Source: Apiosordaria backusii
Taxonomy: Eukaryota; Ascomycota; Sordariomycetes; Sordariales; Lasiosphaeriaceae
Direction of reading: 5' to 3'
Assembly: GCA_030549205.1 (NCBI GenBank)
Contig: JAUKTV010000008.1
Span: 1 to 64,000, forward strand
Length of the DNA: 64,000 bases
The position numbers were made by a program, and so were the translations under genes. Below the pieces are notes generated by a model that was not told where the DNA came from, did no database searches, and saw only the letters and a list, made by a program, of their open reading frames with translations. How positions within the stretch are numbered: the first letter of the stretch is position 1; each line of letters opens with the position of its first letter. Of the stretch, positions 28,864 to 38,699 are shown one piece after another.

Positions 28864-29607
28864 CTACCAGGTATCCTGCTCATCCGAATCTGATCGCGGT
28901 CGCTGTCGTCTCTGATGGCCGCTGGGTCGAACGGGAGCCATGTATTCTTCGGGAAGAGGCAGGGGAGAGGCATGGCTTTCCTGCTCATCCCAGTTGTCTC
29001 CATGATCGACCGAATAGGATGGCCGTCGGATCTGGTGGTTACGGCGGTGGCCTTGAATGCCAAGCGCGTTGATGGGAACCTCGGAGGCAACAGACAACCT
29101 GCCAACTTGGCCACTGTGGTGACGGACGCTGGGGGCCCGGAAAGCCTGCTGCTAGCAGATCAATTGAAGCGCGGCTCAGAAAGAACCGACTCGTGTCGGC
29201 CACCTTCATCTTGCTTGGAGTGATAGAAACGCTGGTATTGCAACGAAGGGCGCTTGGCTCCAGGGTTCCTGAGCAGCTCGGTTGGGTGCCGGGCCCACTC
29301 AAAGGGCAAACCAGCGTCCTCGAAAAGCTGCTGCCACAGCAGAAGCTCGAATGCCTCGCCGCAAACGTCCTGGGGCTGATAGCCGTCTTGGTAGAGCCTC
29401 GGAGCCCAATGCTGAGCAGCTTGTAAGAGAGCGTCGTTGAGCTCTACATGATTTCTGAAGTGTAGGCCACCTCGGAAATTGGCTCCGGAAGGCAACCTCT
29501 TCAAAGTCTCTGACGATATCGTCAAAGTTGGAATAAGCCAGGGGGGCAAAGTTGGAGGAGGGAGGCCCGGAACCTCGATAGGCCCCAGGAGGGTGTGAGT
29601 TGTTCAT
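28864..29607 (-). pseudogene. Truncated and frameshifted island paralogue
   Basis: Starting at the ATG at 29607 (MNNSHPPGAYRG), the sequence reads for some 45 codons, shifts by one base near 29490-29495, and continues in the frame ending at 29160. There the motif PQDVCGEAFELLLWQQLF matches CQVCHEAFHMMIWKAFF of the intact gene at 9432-11330. A second shift leads to a third frame, entered after a TAG in a CTGCTAGCAG context near 29156, which ends at 28864 with an acidic, Arg-rich tail. The C-terminal CLGPA domain found in the paralogues is absent, yet both the upstream box and the 3' hairpin remain. This suggests an internal deletion rather than loss of one end. Confidence 0.6.
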
Positions 29608-29735
29608 TTTTGTGGAATTGTTGTGACTTGACGACAAAGAATTTCGTAAATCACGAGAAGGTGTTAGTTGTTGTAAGGAAACAAATTATTTCAAAGTATG
29701 GTCGCAGGAATATTTCTGTAGACAAGCCAGGAACT

Positions 29736-29763
29736 GGAAAAGTGGGGCTGGTGCAGCTTTGGC
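29736..29763 (-). promoter_or_regulatory. Shared upstream box, copy 4
   Basis: The plus strand reads GGAAAAGTGGGGCTGGTGCA and continues GCTTTGG, 129-156 bp upstream of the ATG at 29607. The core GGAAAAGTGGGGC is identical to the copies at 11456 and 21580. Confidence 0.6.
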
Positions 29764-29799
29764 GTAAGTGGGGCTGCTGGAAATTGCAGGAATGGCCGG

Positions 29800-31348
29800 C
29801 TGAAGGTCGGCTGAAATTTCACAACTCAAAAAGTGAGGGCATCTTCAAATTGACCAGGATGCAAACGTCGCGAAAGACCGTGCGGTAGCACTGAAGGCTA
29901 TCAAATTACCAGTCTCAGCACTGCAGGTTTAGACAAACAGAAGCGGCAGTTGTTACAACAGACTTGGCCTCAGCTTGGCAATAAGAAAAGCCTAATAAGT
30001 CATGGTCATCAATTTCGTAAGGATTTAACAATGGGCATTGTTTTGTTATCCCTTATTCTTTGCCCGCTATGCATGGGTTAAGGCTCTGTCTGACAATTTC
30101 ACACAAAAGTCGCTTTCAAAGATGGTTGCTTTACAAGTGCTTGCGGCAGCCTTGCAGTGGTTGGCCTTGATGATGATTTCTACCGCCCACCCATGCACTG
30201 AAACCTACACTCAGCCCACCACCGTGCAACCGACCAATGCTTCCGTTCGCTTTAGAGAATTCTTTTTTTAACTCATATTTTACATAAAGTAAAGGATTCC
30301 ATGAGGCATCGGTCGCCTTCGTAAACAGTGGTGGTGGTTGCGTGACACCTTGGTTGCTACGGTGCTCAAACATGACGGAAAAGAAGAATGGGTTTTTGTT
30401 TCCATAGACAAGGCCAGAATCAGATTCAAAGTAACAATAGAAACTTCTCCCCAAGACGAAAAAACTCGAAATGATGAAGAGCTGGTCTATTTGGGTGTGC
30501 CGGCCTACCAAAACGGCTTGTCGTCCTCACGATCATCAGTAACCACTGCAGAAAGTCTAACTAGGTGTACCAGAAAGGGGATGAAGCTGAGCCGCAAACC
30601 TGAAAAGGATAGTCAAAACCCGACTGCGGAAAAGAAACAAACCTGAGGCCTGGCAGATGACGATGGCCAGGGAAGACTAGGGCTTACCGGGGCCAAAGAA
30701 TACAGTTGATGACGAAGCGGGGGTTGGAAAGGTAGATGGATATTCTTGTATTTGTTGTACCTGGCAGAGATTCACCGGAAAGCGCACCATTTAGGACGGA
30801 TCAGGGATGGTGCCAAGACTTCTCAATGTCTGGGCGCCCAGGGCTGTTGACAAGCTGAGCCGAGTGTTGGGATGAATCCCGAGCAATGACAAGGCGACGG
30901 GGCGGAAGTCAAGGTGGCGTCGTTGCAGTGTCAAGCGACAGATACAAAGAGGGTGATGATTGACGTAAACAAAAACCCCCCCGGACTTTGTCTCAGACTA
31001 TCTTAGATCTCCGTCATATAAGCAAGAGTCAATCGCGAAGGGTCCTGGCCACTACCGTCGTTCGTAGTCTGGCTCGCAGCCGGCTTGTGGTCAGGCAGGG
31101 ATGGCTGCAAGGTTCTGCTCCCAAGGTCAGATCCAGTTACAACGTAAAAGACAGAACAACATCCCCGCCACTTACAAGCCAAGATCCCGCCACCCAGGCG
31201 CCTAGGGGGCATTCCTGCCTGCAACAGAACCCATCCCAGGCGCGCGGTTCTTTTTCCATACCACTGCTGACCCTGAGCCCTAACCGCGAATCCGAAGCCC
31301 TAACCTTACCCGGCAGAGCGGTGGCCGGAAAACGGCTTTCCCAAAAGC
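29800..31348. other. Accessory stretch without a supported gene
   Basis: About 1.5 kb carries open frames of 77-132 codons on both strands, none longer, with no domain. The plus frame at 30338-30646 and the minus frame at 30131-30511 overlap and neither is convincing. Unrecognised gene fragments are possible, given the decay of the neighbouring genes. Confidence 0.35.
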
Positions 31349-32510
31349 TCAAACCGTTAAGCGTGGATGTATGTGAGGGCGGTTGACTTGGACTTGCTGT
31401 GCCTTGAGTGGTGGAGGCGACGGTGGTGATTGACAAGTCCAAGCCCCGGCATCGCGCAGGGAACGACAGTCTCGAGAGTGGGAAGGAGCTGTCCCGAATG
31501 AACTCGGGCGTCCAAGAATAGGCACAGAAGTGCCATTGATGGCCAGAAGTTTGAAAGGCTCCGTCAGGTCCGGGAGAATGTGTGGCACTGGCGTCGGTGA
31601 GGTGGTATCTGAATGAAGAATCTTGGTGGATGGGTCAGGCTCAAACTGCATATTGGAGACTTTCGACGGTAAGCCACAAAGCCGGAACTGGCGGCGGCAG
31701 CGGGGCAGGAGGTTGGCTGGGAGGCACTGGAGACAGAGCTGGCGCCCTCGGGCTTGAAGTTGAACTACGTGCCGCGAGTCAAGGATGGCTTGGTGTCCTG
31801 CCGGCCGGCGAACATCGAAGAAGTTTTCAAAGCGGCTCCCTCAGACTTGATGACCGGGCCAGAGGTGGGCAGACGGAGGGTTGCAAATCGTCAAACGATA
31901 GGATGAACGCAGGGGTGACAGCGCCAGAAGCAGAGGCGGCGGCCGTCCAGTCGAAAGAACCTGCGAGCGCTGCTGCCGCAAAGTGTCTGCGCTCGGTGGC
32001 GGGGACCTGGTGGAGGATGCGGCCTCTGCGGCGGCGGCATCTGAGGAAGGAGGCGAGCTTCATGGTGACGATCGATGGACTACAGGGGAGTGGTGGTCCA
32101 GGACGCTTGCTCGAATGCGCTCTTCGATGGATGGCCCTACAGCTCCAAGCTCCCCGGACCAACAGGGACTTCACACTGGAACGCGTCTACTCCCTCGCCT
32201 ACTGTATTTGCATTTGCTGCCGCTCCCACGAGCCTAATTCCGATCTACGAAACTGCGTTTTCTTGCGTATATGTGCCAGGGTGGGCTTCGCGAGGAAACA
32301 GAAGAGAGAAATAGGTGATAGCCGTTTCTTGAAGAGGGCGGGTGCCGGCGCATTTGGAGGAGCTCGACGACGTGGTTGGGCTTGGTTGGGGTGTGTAGAA
32401 TCGTGCCTTAAATTGTCTCGAACTCGGGTCTGCTGTATTCCTTGTAGAATCTCGTCGGACGATCGTTCGGGGAGGTAGTTTCGAGAGATTTGTGCGTCGG
32501 ATGAGGACAT
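31349..32510 (-). pseudogene. Probable decayed gene, Ser/Pro/Gln-rich product
   Basis: A minus-strand coding-like region opens at the ATG at 32510 (MSSSDAQISRNYLPERSSDE) with a basic, Pro-rich segment. After 32199 the reading changes frame, and protein-like sequence continues with in-frame TAG codons where Gln is plausible (near 32130 and 32080, and again near 31770). The last part, ending at 31349, is Pro/Ser-rich. No domain is recognised. An intron-containing gene is an alternative for the first frame change, but the later stops point to decay. The overlapping plus-strand frame (31582-32478) is Arg- and Gly-rich and looks like a shadow. Confidence 0.35.
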
Positions 32511-32978
32511 CGAGCGGCGGCGTGGCTTTTTCGCAAGCAGTGCAAGGAAAAAGAATTAGTGAAGGGCAAGGCATTGAAGGTTGCAAAGGGCAGAGCCCCA
32601 CTGGCTGTCATGACACCGCCAGATCTGGAGGACTTGGGAGCAAAGTCAGCAGGAGCGATGCGGGCAGCATCTTGACCTCCCAGCTCCACTTGACCCAGCC
32701 GAGATGTCTCCCCGAAAGTTTCCACTGTCCATTGCCCTAAACTATGCCCCGAATCCCGAGACCAACAGACTTGACTATGTTGATGCATACTCGGTCGAGG
32801 CTCAGAGCCACTCCATCGTGTCTTAACATGACTTGACTGTGAAACAGATGAGTGATTGGCTAGTTGAGTCGACGAGATTTGGCCCCCAACGTTGTAAGCG
32901 CCATTCTTCTGATCTTGGCGCTTCACCAGGCAACAGCATTTCTTTCACGTCATCTCAACACTCTCTTCACCCATCGCA

Positions 32979-35467
32979 ATGGAAATTCCCCAAGCCAGTC
33001 TTTGCGACCGCTGTCGCGAGATCCCATTCCTCAGCTTAAGCTGCCCAACACGCCAAGACCTCGACAGAGCACTCGATGCAAGGAAACACAACAGACAAAA
33101 CCTCCTCACACGCACCCTGCCGCTTCGCGAAAAGGATTCCAAAGAACCAAAAGTATCCTCCAAAATTGAACTTGGTTCTCTAGAACAAATCGAACGCTCT
33201 GCTCAAAGTTGCGACCTGTGCGCTTTGATATGGAGCGTGGTTCAGCGACAAGGAGGCATCTACGAAGGAAATGTCTCGATCCCGCGCGGCGACGAGATGG
33301 TATGCTGCATACGCACTGACCCACGGTTCGGGTACGTCACTGACTCGCTGATGGATGGGGAGGGTGTCTGCCCGGACACTCTGGTCTTGCTCTGTCGCAT
33401 GTCCATGACCATCGAGGCCGCCGATAACCGGTGGATTCCCCTAGCATGGTTTGACCAGTTTGCCCAGGCTTGCAATCCCGGGGTGTTGCTCTCGCCAGCC
33501 AATGCAAGGGATGACGGAATGCTGTTTGCGGGCAGAAAGATTTCAGAGATTGTTGATCTGACCTTGTTGCGCAGATGGATCGACATCTGCGACTCGGATC
33601 ACGAAAACACCTGTCTGTTGGAAGAGGAAGAAAATTTAAAAAGGTTCAAGCGCATCCGGATGATTGACGTCAGGCAAAATTGTATCAAGACCTTTGAAAA
33701 CACCAGCCACACTGAGATCAAATACGTTGCTCTCAGTTACGTTTGGGGAAGGTCTCAAAGGGTCATGCTCACGACAGCAAGCAAGCCATACCTGGAGCGC
33801 CCTGGATTTTTCGGGCAAGATCTCGATGTTCCACAGACTATCGCAGACGCATTGGTCTTGACAGAGGGTCTAGGTATGGATTATCTCTGGGTTGATGCTC
33901 TTTGCATTGTGCAAGACGACACCGATGATCTGAAACTTCAAATCGGCAACGCCGCCAACATCTACCGCGCAGCATCGCTCACATTGGTGGCATCATCCGG
34001 CCTTGACTGCAACGCTGGCTTGGCTGGTCTTCGTCCAGGCACCCGGGCCTCATCATTCAAGCAGCAAGAGGTGGTCGTGATCCCGCCAGGAGATAAGAAA
34101 TTCCCCTCTGGTCTTTCTCTCGTGACGACATGCCGCTCCCAGAGGCAAAACTGGCCGGCTGATTACAAGATTGTCGATGACGACCTGGATCTGAGTGTGT
34201 GGACCTCTCGGGGGTGGACTTTGCAGGAGCGCGTGCTTTCCCGCCGCAATCTTGTTTTCACCAATGAGCAGGTGATCTGGGTGTGCGACGGCGGTTACTT
34301 TTGTGAAGAGTCTTGCTTTGAACCGCCTCCGTCTGACAAGACCACAATGTCCCCTTTCAAGACACCGCTTCGGGTGGAGCCATTTGGTGCTGTGTTGAAG
34401 CCATCATCCATGAAGTCCATCTCGGGTGCCGTGGCCAGGGACTGGACATCTCGGCAGCGGTTTTGGGAAAAGTATGGGCGGTTGGTTGAGATGTACACAA
34501 GACGCAACTTCACTTACCCTGGTGACATGTACGACGGTTTTCGGGGTATCTCAGCCGGGTTCCAGACCATCACGGGGGAGGAGCTCCACTGGGGGCACCC
34601 ACGTTCCAGATTTGAGCTTTCTCTCTCGTGGCGATCCACCTACGGTCTGTACCGCCGGACTGAGCTCTCCACTCTTCCGATGACATCGCTAAACACTCGG
34701 GTGACATTTCCCAGCTGGTCCTGGATGGGTTGGAAGGGACAGGTCGAGTTTGAGGTTACGGATGAAAGGCTAGAGACGTGGGTTTTCCTTCCCACGGGGC
34801 TTGCTGACATGGCTAACCACCTTGAAAAACCAGTGAATCTCCAGCGATTGTCTGTTTTGTCCACAAAACAAGACTGACGGACACGACGAGTATCGTTCCT
34901 GCTTCTAGACCAAGCCAGGGGTATATGCAAGCCCCTGAACCGTTGAAAAAGAAACACATTGGTCATGGGTTTGACTTGAGGGGAAAGATGGTCTCGCTTG
35001 CAGACATCCACAAGCACTTACCAAAGCTGCATAGCCGCCTCTTCTCTATTCCCAACGAGCACGTCCTGTTCTTCTGGGCTAACTGCGTTCCATCGAGGCA
35101 TTTTGAGCTGGAGGTGCCTCCTGAACTTCTATTAAAAGAAAAGTCACCAACCATCGCCGACTGGATCTCCCAAGCGAGGCCGGCGATCAAGAATCTCAAC
35201 GGTGCAGTGGTGGGAAGTCTGGACCGGATGGTTGACCCGGAATACTGGAAAGTGGTGTTAGATGACACAGGAGGCGATGTGGGATTCGTCGTGGTTGGAA
35301 GGCGGCACGTTCCTGACCTTCCTCAGTTCCCGGCGATGCTGCTTGTATTGCAAGTTCGATGGAATGGAGATGGGGATGTTACCGAAAGGCTGAATATCGG
35401 TGAGATCGAAGAAGAGGCTTGGCCAAAGGATGGGCAGGCCGAGGTGAAGTTGATCTCACTGATGTAA
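32979..35467 (+). CDS. HET-domain protein (heterokaryon incompatibility type)
   Basis: Exon 1 runs from the ATG at 32979 (MEIPQASLCDRC). The HET domain spans about residues 245-430 and shows the expected blocks: YVALSYVWG, then IADALVLTEGLGMDYLWVDALCIVQDD, then IYRAASLTLVASSG, then SRGWTLQERVLSRR. The N-terminus has paired Cys (CDRC and CDLC). The 632-codon frame stops at 34877, but a further 180-codon frame (34925-35467) reads like the usual HET C-terminal tail. A GTGAAT..CCAG intron at 34833-34918 containing CTGAC joins the two in phase and gives about 800 residues. The 5' site is non-canonical, so the join is a proposal. HET proteins mediate non-self recognition and cell death in ascomycetes; the partner here is unknown. 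Confidence 0.85.
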
Positions 35468-35616
35468 AATGTCAGAGACTTTGTCGGAGATATTACCCCT
35501 TTGCAATCGGGAGCCGTTATTTTTCTTCCCGTTCGTTGCGCTCCAATAACGGTGCCGCCTCTTCTTAAGCGCGAACCGCTCCAAATATGCAGCCAAGATG
35601 TCTGCTGGTCCTCAAG

Positions 35617-36290
35617 TTTAGCCAAAAGCCTAGAGTGCCGTCGAACTCCCGAACCCGAATAGGCTATTTACGATGGGCCAAATGTGGGAATGATCTGCGT
35701 TACGAGTCGACCCGAAATCCGGGGCATGATCCCTGCTCCGCATGAAAATCCGGGGCATGATCTTGGGTAGGCATGCATGAAAATCCGGGGAACAATCCTC
35801 CATTCCGCATGTGCCGAAGGCATGACAGGGGGCCTCAATCGCCTTGAAAATGTTAGATCAGTCAAGTGCCAGCCTGCCCTGTGCGCTTTTGAGCGGAAAA
35901 GAGCGGATCCAGCGCACTGCAGAAGGTCCAGATTTACTCCCAAGACGGCTAGCTTCTTGCACAACGTACCTATACGTAGCCAGGGGCTTCGCACTCTCCT
36001 GTCGCCAAGTCAAACAAATGACAAGTAAGATGGAGCTTCGGGCTTCATACCGATGACGAGACTCACCGCTAAGACAGACCTCTACGCCAACTTCTATTTA
36101 GCCAAAATCCGAATCAACACTGATAGGCTGGAAGATGTCTAGACGGTGTCTTGATCTAGAATCATTGGACGGTGTTGTTGCGAGCTTCACTCGGCGCAGG
36201 CGGCCGAGATAGGTAGGAATGCCGGAAACCACGGTCAAAGCACATTGACCTTGTGCCTGTGGACAACAGCAGAGTGGTCAGATATATAAG
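35617..36290 (+). promoter_or_regulatory. Xylanase promoter: CreA-type, XlnR-type and TATA sites
   Basis: Upstream of the xylanase ATG (36370) the DNA contains three CCGGGG hexamers at 35719-35724, 35750-35755 and 35785-35790, each within a repeated AAATCCGGGG context. All fit the CreA carbon-repressor consensus SYGGRG. Two TTTAGCC sequences (35617-35623 and 36097-36103) are the reverse complement of the XlnR/Xyr1 activator site GGCTAAA. A TATATAAG at 36283-36290 lies 80 bp before the start codon and is a likely TATA box. Family knowledge says fungal GH11 genes are induced by XlnR and repressed by CreA; binding here is inferred. Confidence 0.65.
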
Positions 36291-36369
36291 TCCAGACATT
36301 CCCTCGAGAAAGGACAGTCTTTACAGCTCCAGCTCCAGTCAAGCCTCACACCGATCGACTATCATCACC

Positions 36370-37120
36370 ATGGTTTCGTTCAAGTCCCTCCTCTTTGCCG
36401 CCACGGCGGTCACTTCTGTTCTTGGTCGTCCTTTCGACTTCCTCGACCAAGACAACGGCAACGCGACTGAGACCCTGGAGAGGCGTCAGGTGACTCCCAA
36501 CTCGGAGGGCTACCACAATGGCTACTTCTACTCCTGGTGGTCCGATGGTGGCGGTCAGGTCACCTACTCCATGCTCGAGGGTAGCCGCTACCAAGTGAGC
36601 TGGCGCAACACCGGTAACTTTGTGGGTGGCAAGGGTTGGAACCCGGGCACTGGGCGGTAAGTTTTCTTCCATGAGCTGTGACCTAGTTGCGATTGTCTAA
36701 CCACCAAATGACAGAACCATCAACTACGGTGGCTCCTTCAACCCCAGCGGCAACGGATATCTGGCTGTCTATGGCTGGACTCGCAACCCCCTCGTCGAGT
36801 ACTACGTGATCGAGTCCTATGGCACATACAACCCCAGCAGCGGAGCCCAGTACAAGGGCAGCGTCAACACTGACGGCGGTACTTACAACATCTATGTGTC
36901 CACTCGCACCAACCAACCCTCCATTGACGGCACCAGAACCTTCCAGCAATACTGGTCTGTTCGCACCTCCAAGCGTGTCGGCGGCTCTGTCAACATGCAG
37001 AACCACTTCAACGCCTGGGCTCAGCATGGTATGCCCCTTGGCCAGCACTACTACCAAATCGTTGCCACCGAAGGGTACCAGAGCAGTGGCAACTCCGACA
37101 TTTATGTGCAAACCCGCTAG
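36370..37120 (+). CDS. Secreted GH11 endo-1,4-beta-xylanase
   Basis: There are two exons, 36370-36656 and 36715-37120. The 58-nt intron opens with GTAAGT, carries CTAAC and ends in ACAG. The 230-residue product begins with a signal peptide (MVSFKSLLFAATAVTSVLG), and a KR-less propeptide ending at ERRQ probably precedes the mature enzyme. GH11 hallmarks are clear: YFYSWWSDGG, NPGTG, VEYYVIESYG with the nucleophile Glu, and VATEGYQSSG with the acid/base Glu. There is no carbohydrate-binding module. It cleaves internal beta-1,4 bonds of xylan outside the cell. The I started at the ATG with the signal peptide; an upstream in-frame extension exists but would precede it. Confidence 0.96.
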
Positions 37121-37528
37121 TACGTCTCCTTTGCCGGTCCTGACCTGAACGCCAACCAGCTAACCTGTTAGAATGCTTGAGTTGTTGACTGGAAATCCAG
37201 TCTTAAGGCTCGCGCTACTTTCAGACGCTGACGTTGGTACTCATGCGCGGGGGCATGGGACACCTATGATCTTGATGGGAAATTGGGCTGGTGCTTCTCG
37301 ACAATTCCGCCTGGCTCAGATGTATATACAGGGGCTTTGTTCATACCCTGCCTTACCTTTCTTGTACTTACTTTAAGAACGAATGACTTTGCAGCTTTCT
37401 TGGTATGCTGTTGACTTTGTATCTGATAACGCTCAGCTTCCTGTGAGAACAGAGGTTGCAACACAGACGCTCCAAATCGTCGGACTCAATTTTCCCTGCA
37501 GGCTATGGCTATTTACTTCTAGACTCTC

Positions 37529-38315
37529 TCAAACTCTCTCTAGCATCTCGGTTATCACCTTTCCCAGCTCTCTGGCCTCTTCTTGCACATTGGGAATACC
37601 ATGACCGGCGCTATGCTTGACCTCCACTCTTGTCTCTTCTTTGCACATGTTCATAACTTGCTTTGCCATTCCAGGATAGTGCACATCCTTGTTGCTCCAA
37701 GCGTGAACGGTAGGTATTGCGATCCTTTCCTCCTCAGGAACCTTGTTCGCCTTCAAGAAAGTAACCCTCCCGCTTTCCAATTCATCCCAGCCAGATGGCA
37801 TGATACTTGACAGAAACATCACGCTCTTTATGTTGCTCTTGGCCTCCCGGAGGCGAGGGTCCTGCTCATCCGGTCGGAGCAAGAGAGTTGCTGCCAGAGA
37901 GCCGCCCATTGAGAATGCAAGGACTGTATCAAAGGGGCCATGAGTGAGAAGGTGATCTGCGAGCTTATCCACTGCCTCCATGCCTCCCTTTGCTGATCCA
38001 TCAAAGTATGAGAAGCACTGTTGATTGGTTCCAAACATCTCCCTGATGCCAGGTGCAGGCGGGCTCGGATAGAGCCCCGGATACCAGTCATATGTGCATT
38101 CAGACGGGAGATATTGACGGAGGGATGCTGTGTTATAGTCAGTAGTTATCAGCGACACAGAAATGTTCGATTACCTGTTTGAAGTTTCAATATCTAAACC
38201 TCTGTCAGCCTCGAGAGATGCAACAGAGTCAAGACAATAACCATACCTCGCAATTAGTCCCAATGCCATGGAGACACAGGACCTTGAACGCTTTAGAGTC
38301 TTGTTGCGGAGACAT
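37529..38315 (-). CDS. FSH1/LovG-type serine hydrolase
   Basis: There are three exons, 38315-38247, 38193-38175 and 38127-37529. Introns of 53 and 47 nt (GTATGG..TTTAG and GTAATC..ACAG) give 228 residues in phase. The product opens with KVLCLHGIGTNCE, the typical first strand and oxyanion loop of the FSH1 family. It carries the nucleophile motif FSMGGS, a later Asp in SNKDVHYPG, and the catalytic His in SAGHGIPN. This alpha/beta-hydrolase family includes LovG and similar enzymes that release polyketides from reducing synthases lacking a thioesterase. It lies about 11 kb from the HR-PKS at 49209, which has no release domain, so a role in product release is a reasonable inference. Confidence 0.88.
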
Positions 38316-38699
38316 ATTCAGGCCGTATATTGTCTGGTGCGTCGGAAGAATGGGGGGAGAGGATTTCCAGGATATCTGAGGGGGAACCGGGGCTCTCTTA
38401 TATATTCGTGGGCGGCGCAGCAGCTCTTTAGCGCGGAGCTTGCCGAAGTGTCTGGTCACTGGGTGAGAATGACCAAGGCTCCCTATCCAGTGATGACAGA
38501 CTTGTGACATTTCTGCACCCAGACATAGTCCCAAGGGCTCACATTTAAGGACACAGTTTCTCAGAGGAAGGTTGGTCACATTTTGAACAAGTTATCCGGA
38601 CAGACTACCTTGATAAACAGAGCGATCACCAACTCATATCTTCAAACAGAAAACCCTAGTGGGCGCAACTAATAATACAGTCCCTAAACAACCCCCTGA

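Noticed and set aside
31582..32478. 298-codon plus-strand frame as a gene
   Set aside because: Gly/Arg/Trp-rich composition without a domain; the opposite strand reads more like protein.
12356..32510. Genetic-code change with TAG read as Gln
   Set aside because: TAG serves as the ordinary final stop codon of clear genes in the same window (the xylanase at 37118-37120 and CYP505 at 41613-41615), and the damaged genes also carry frameshifts and TGA stops.
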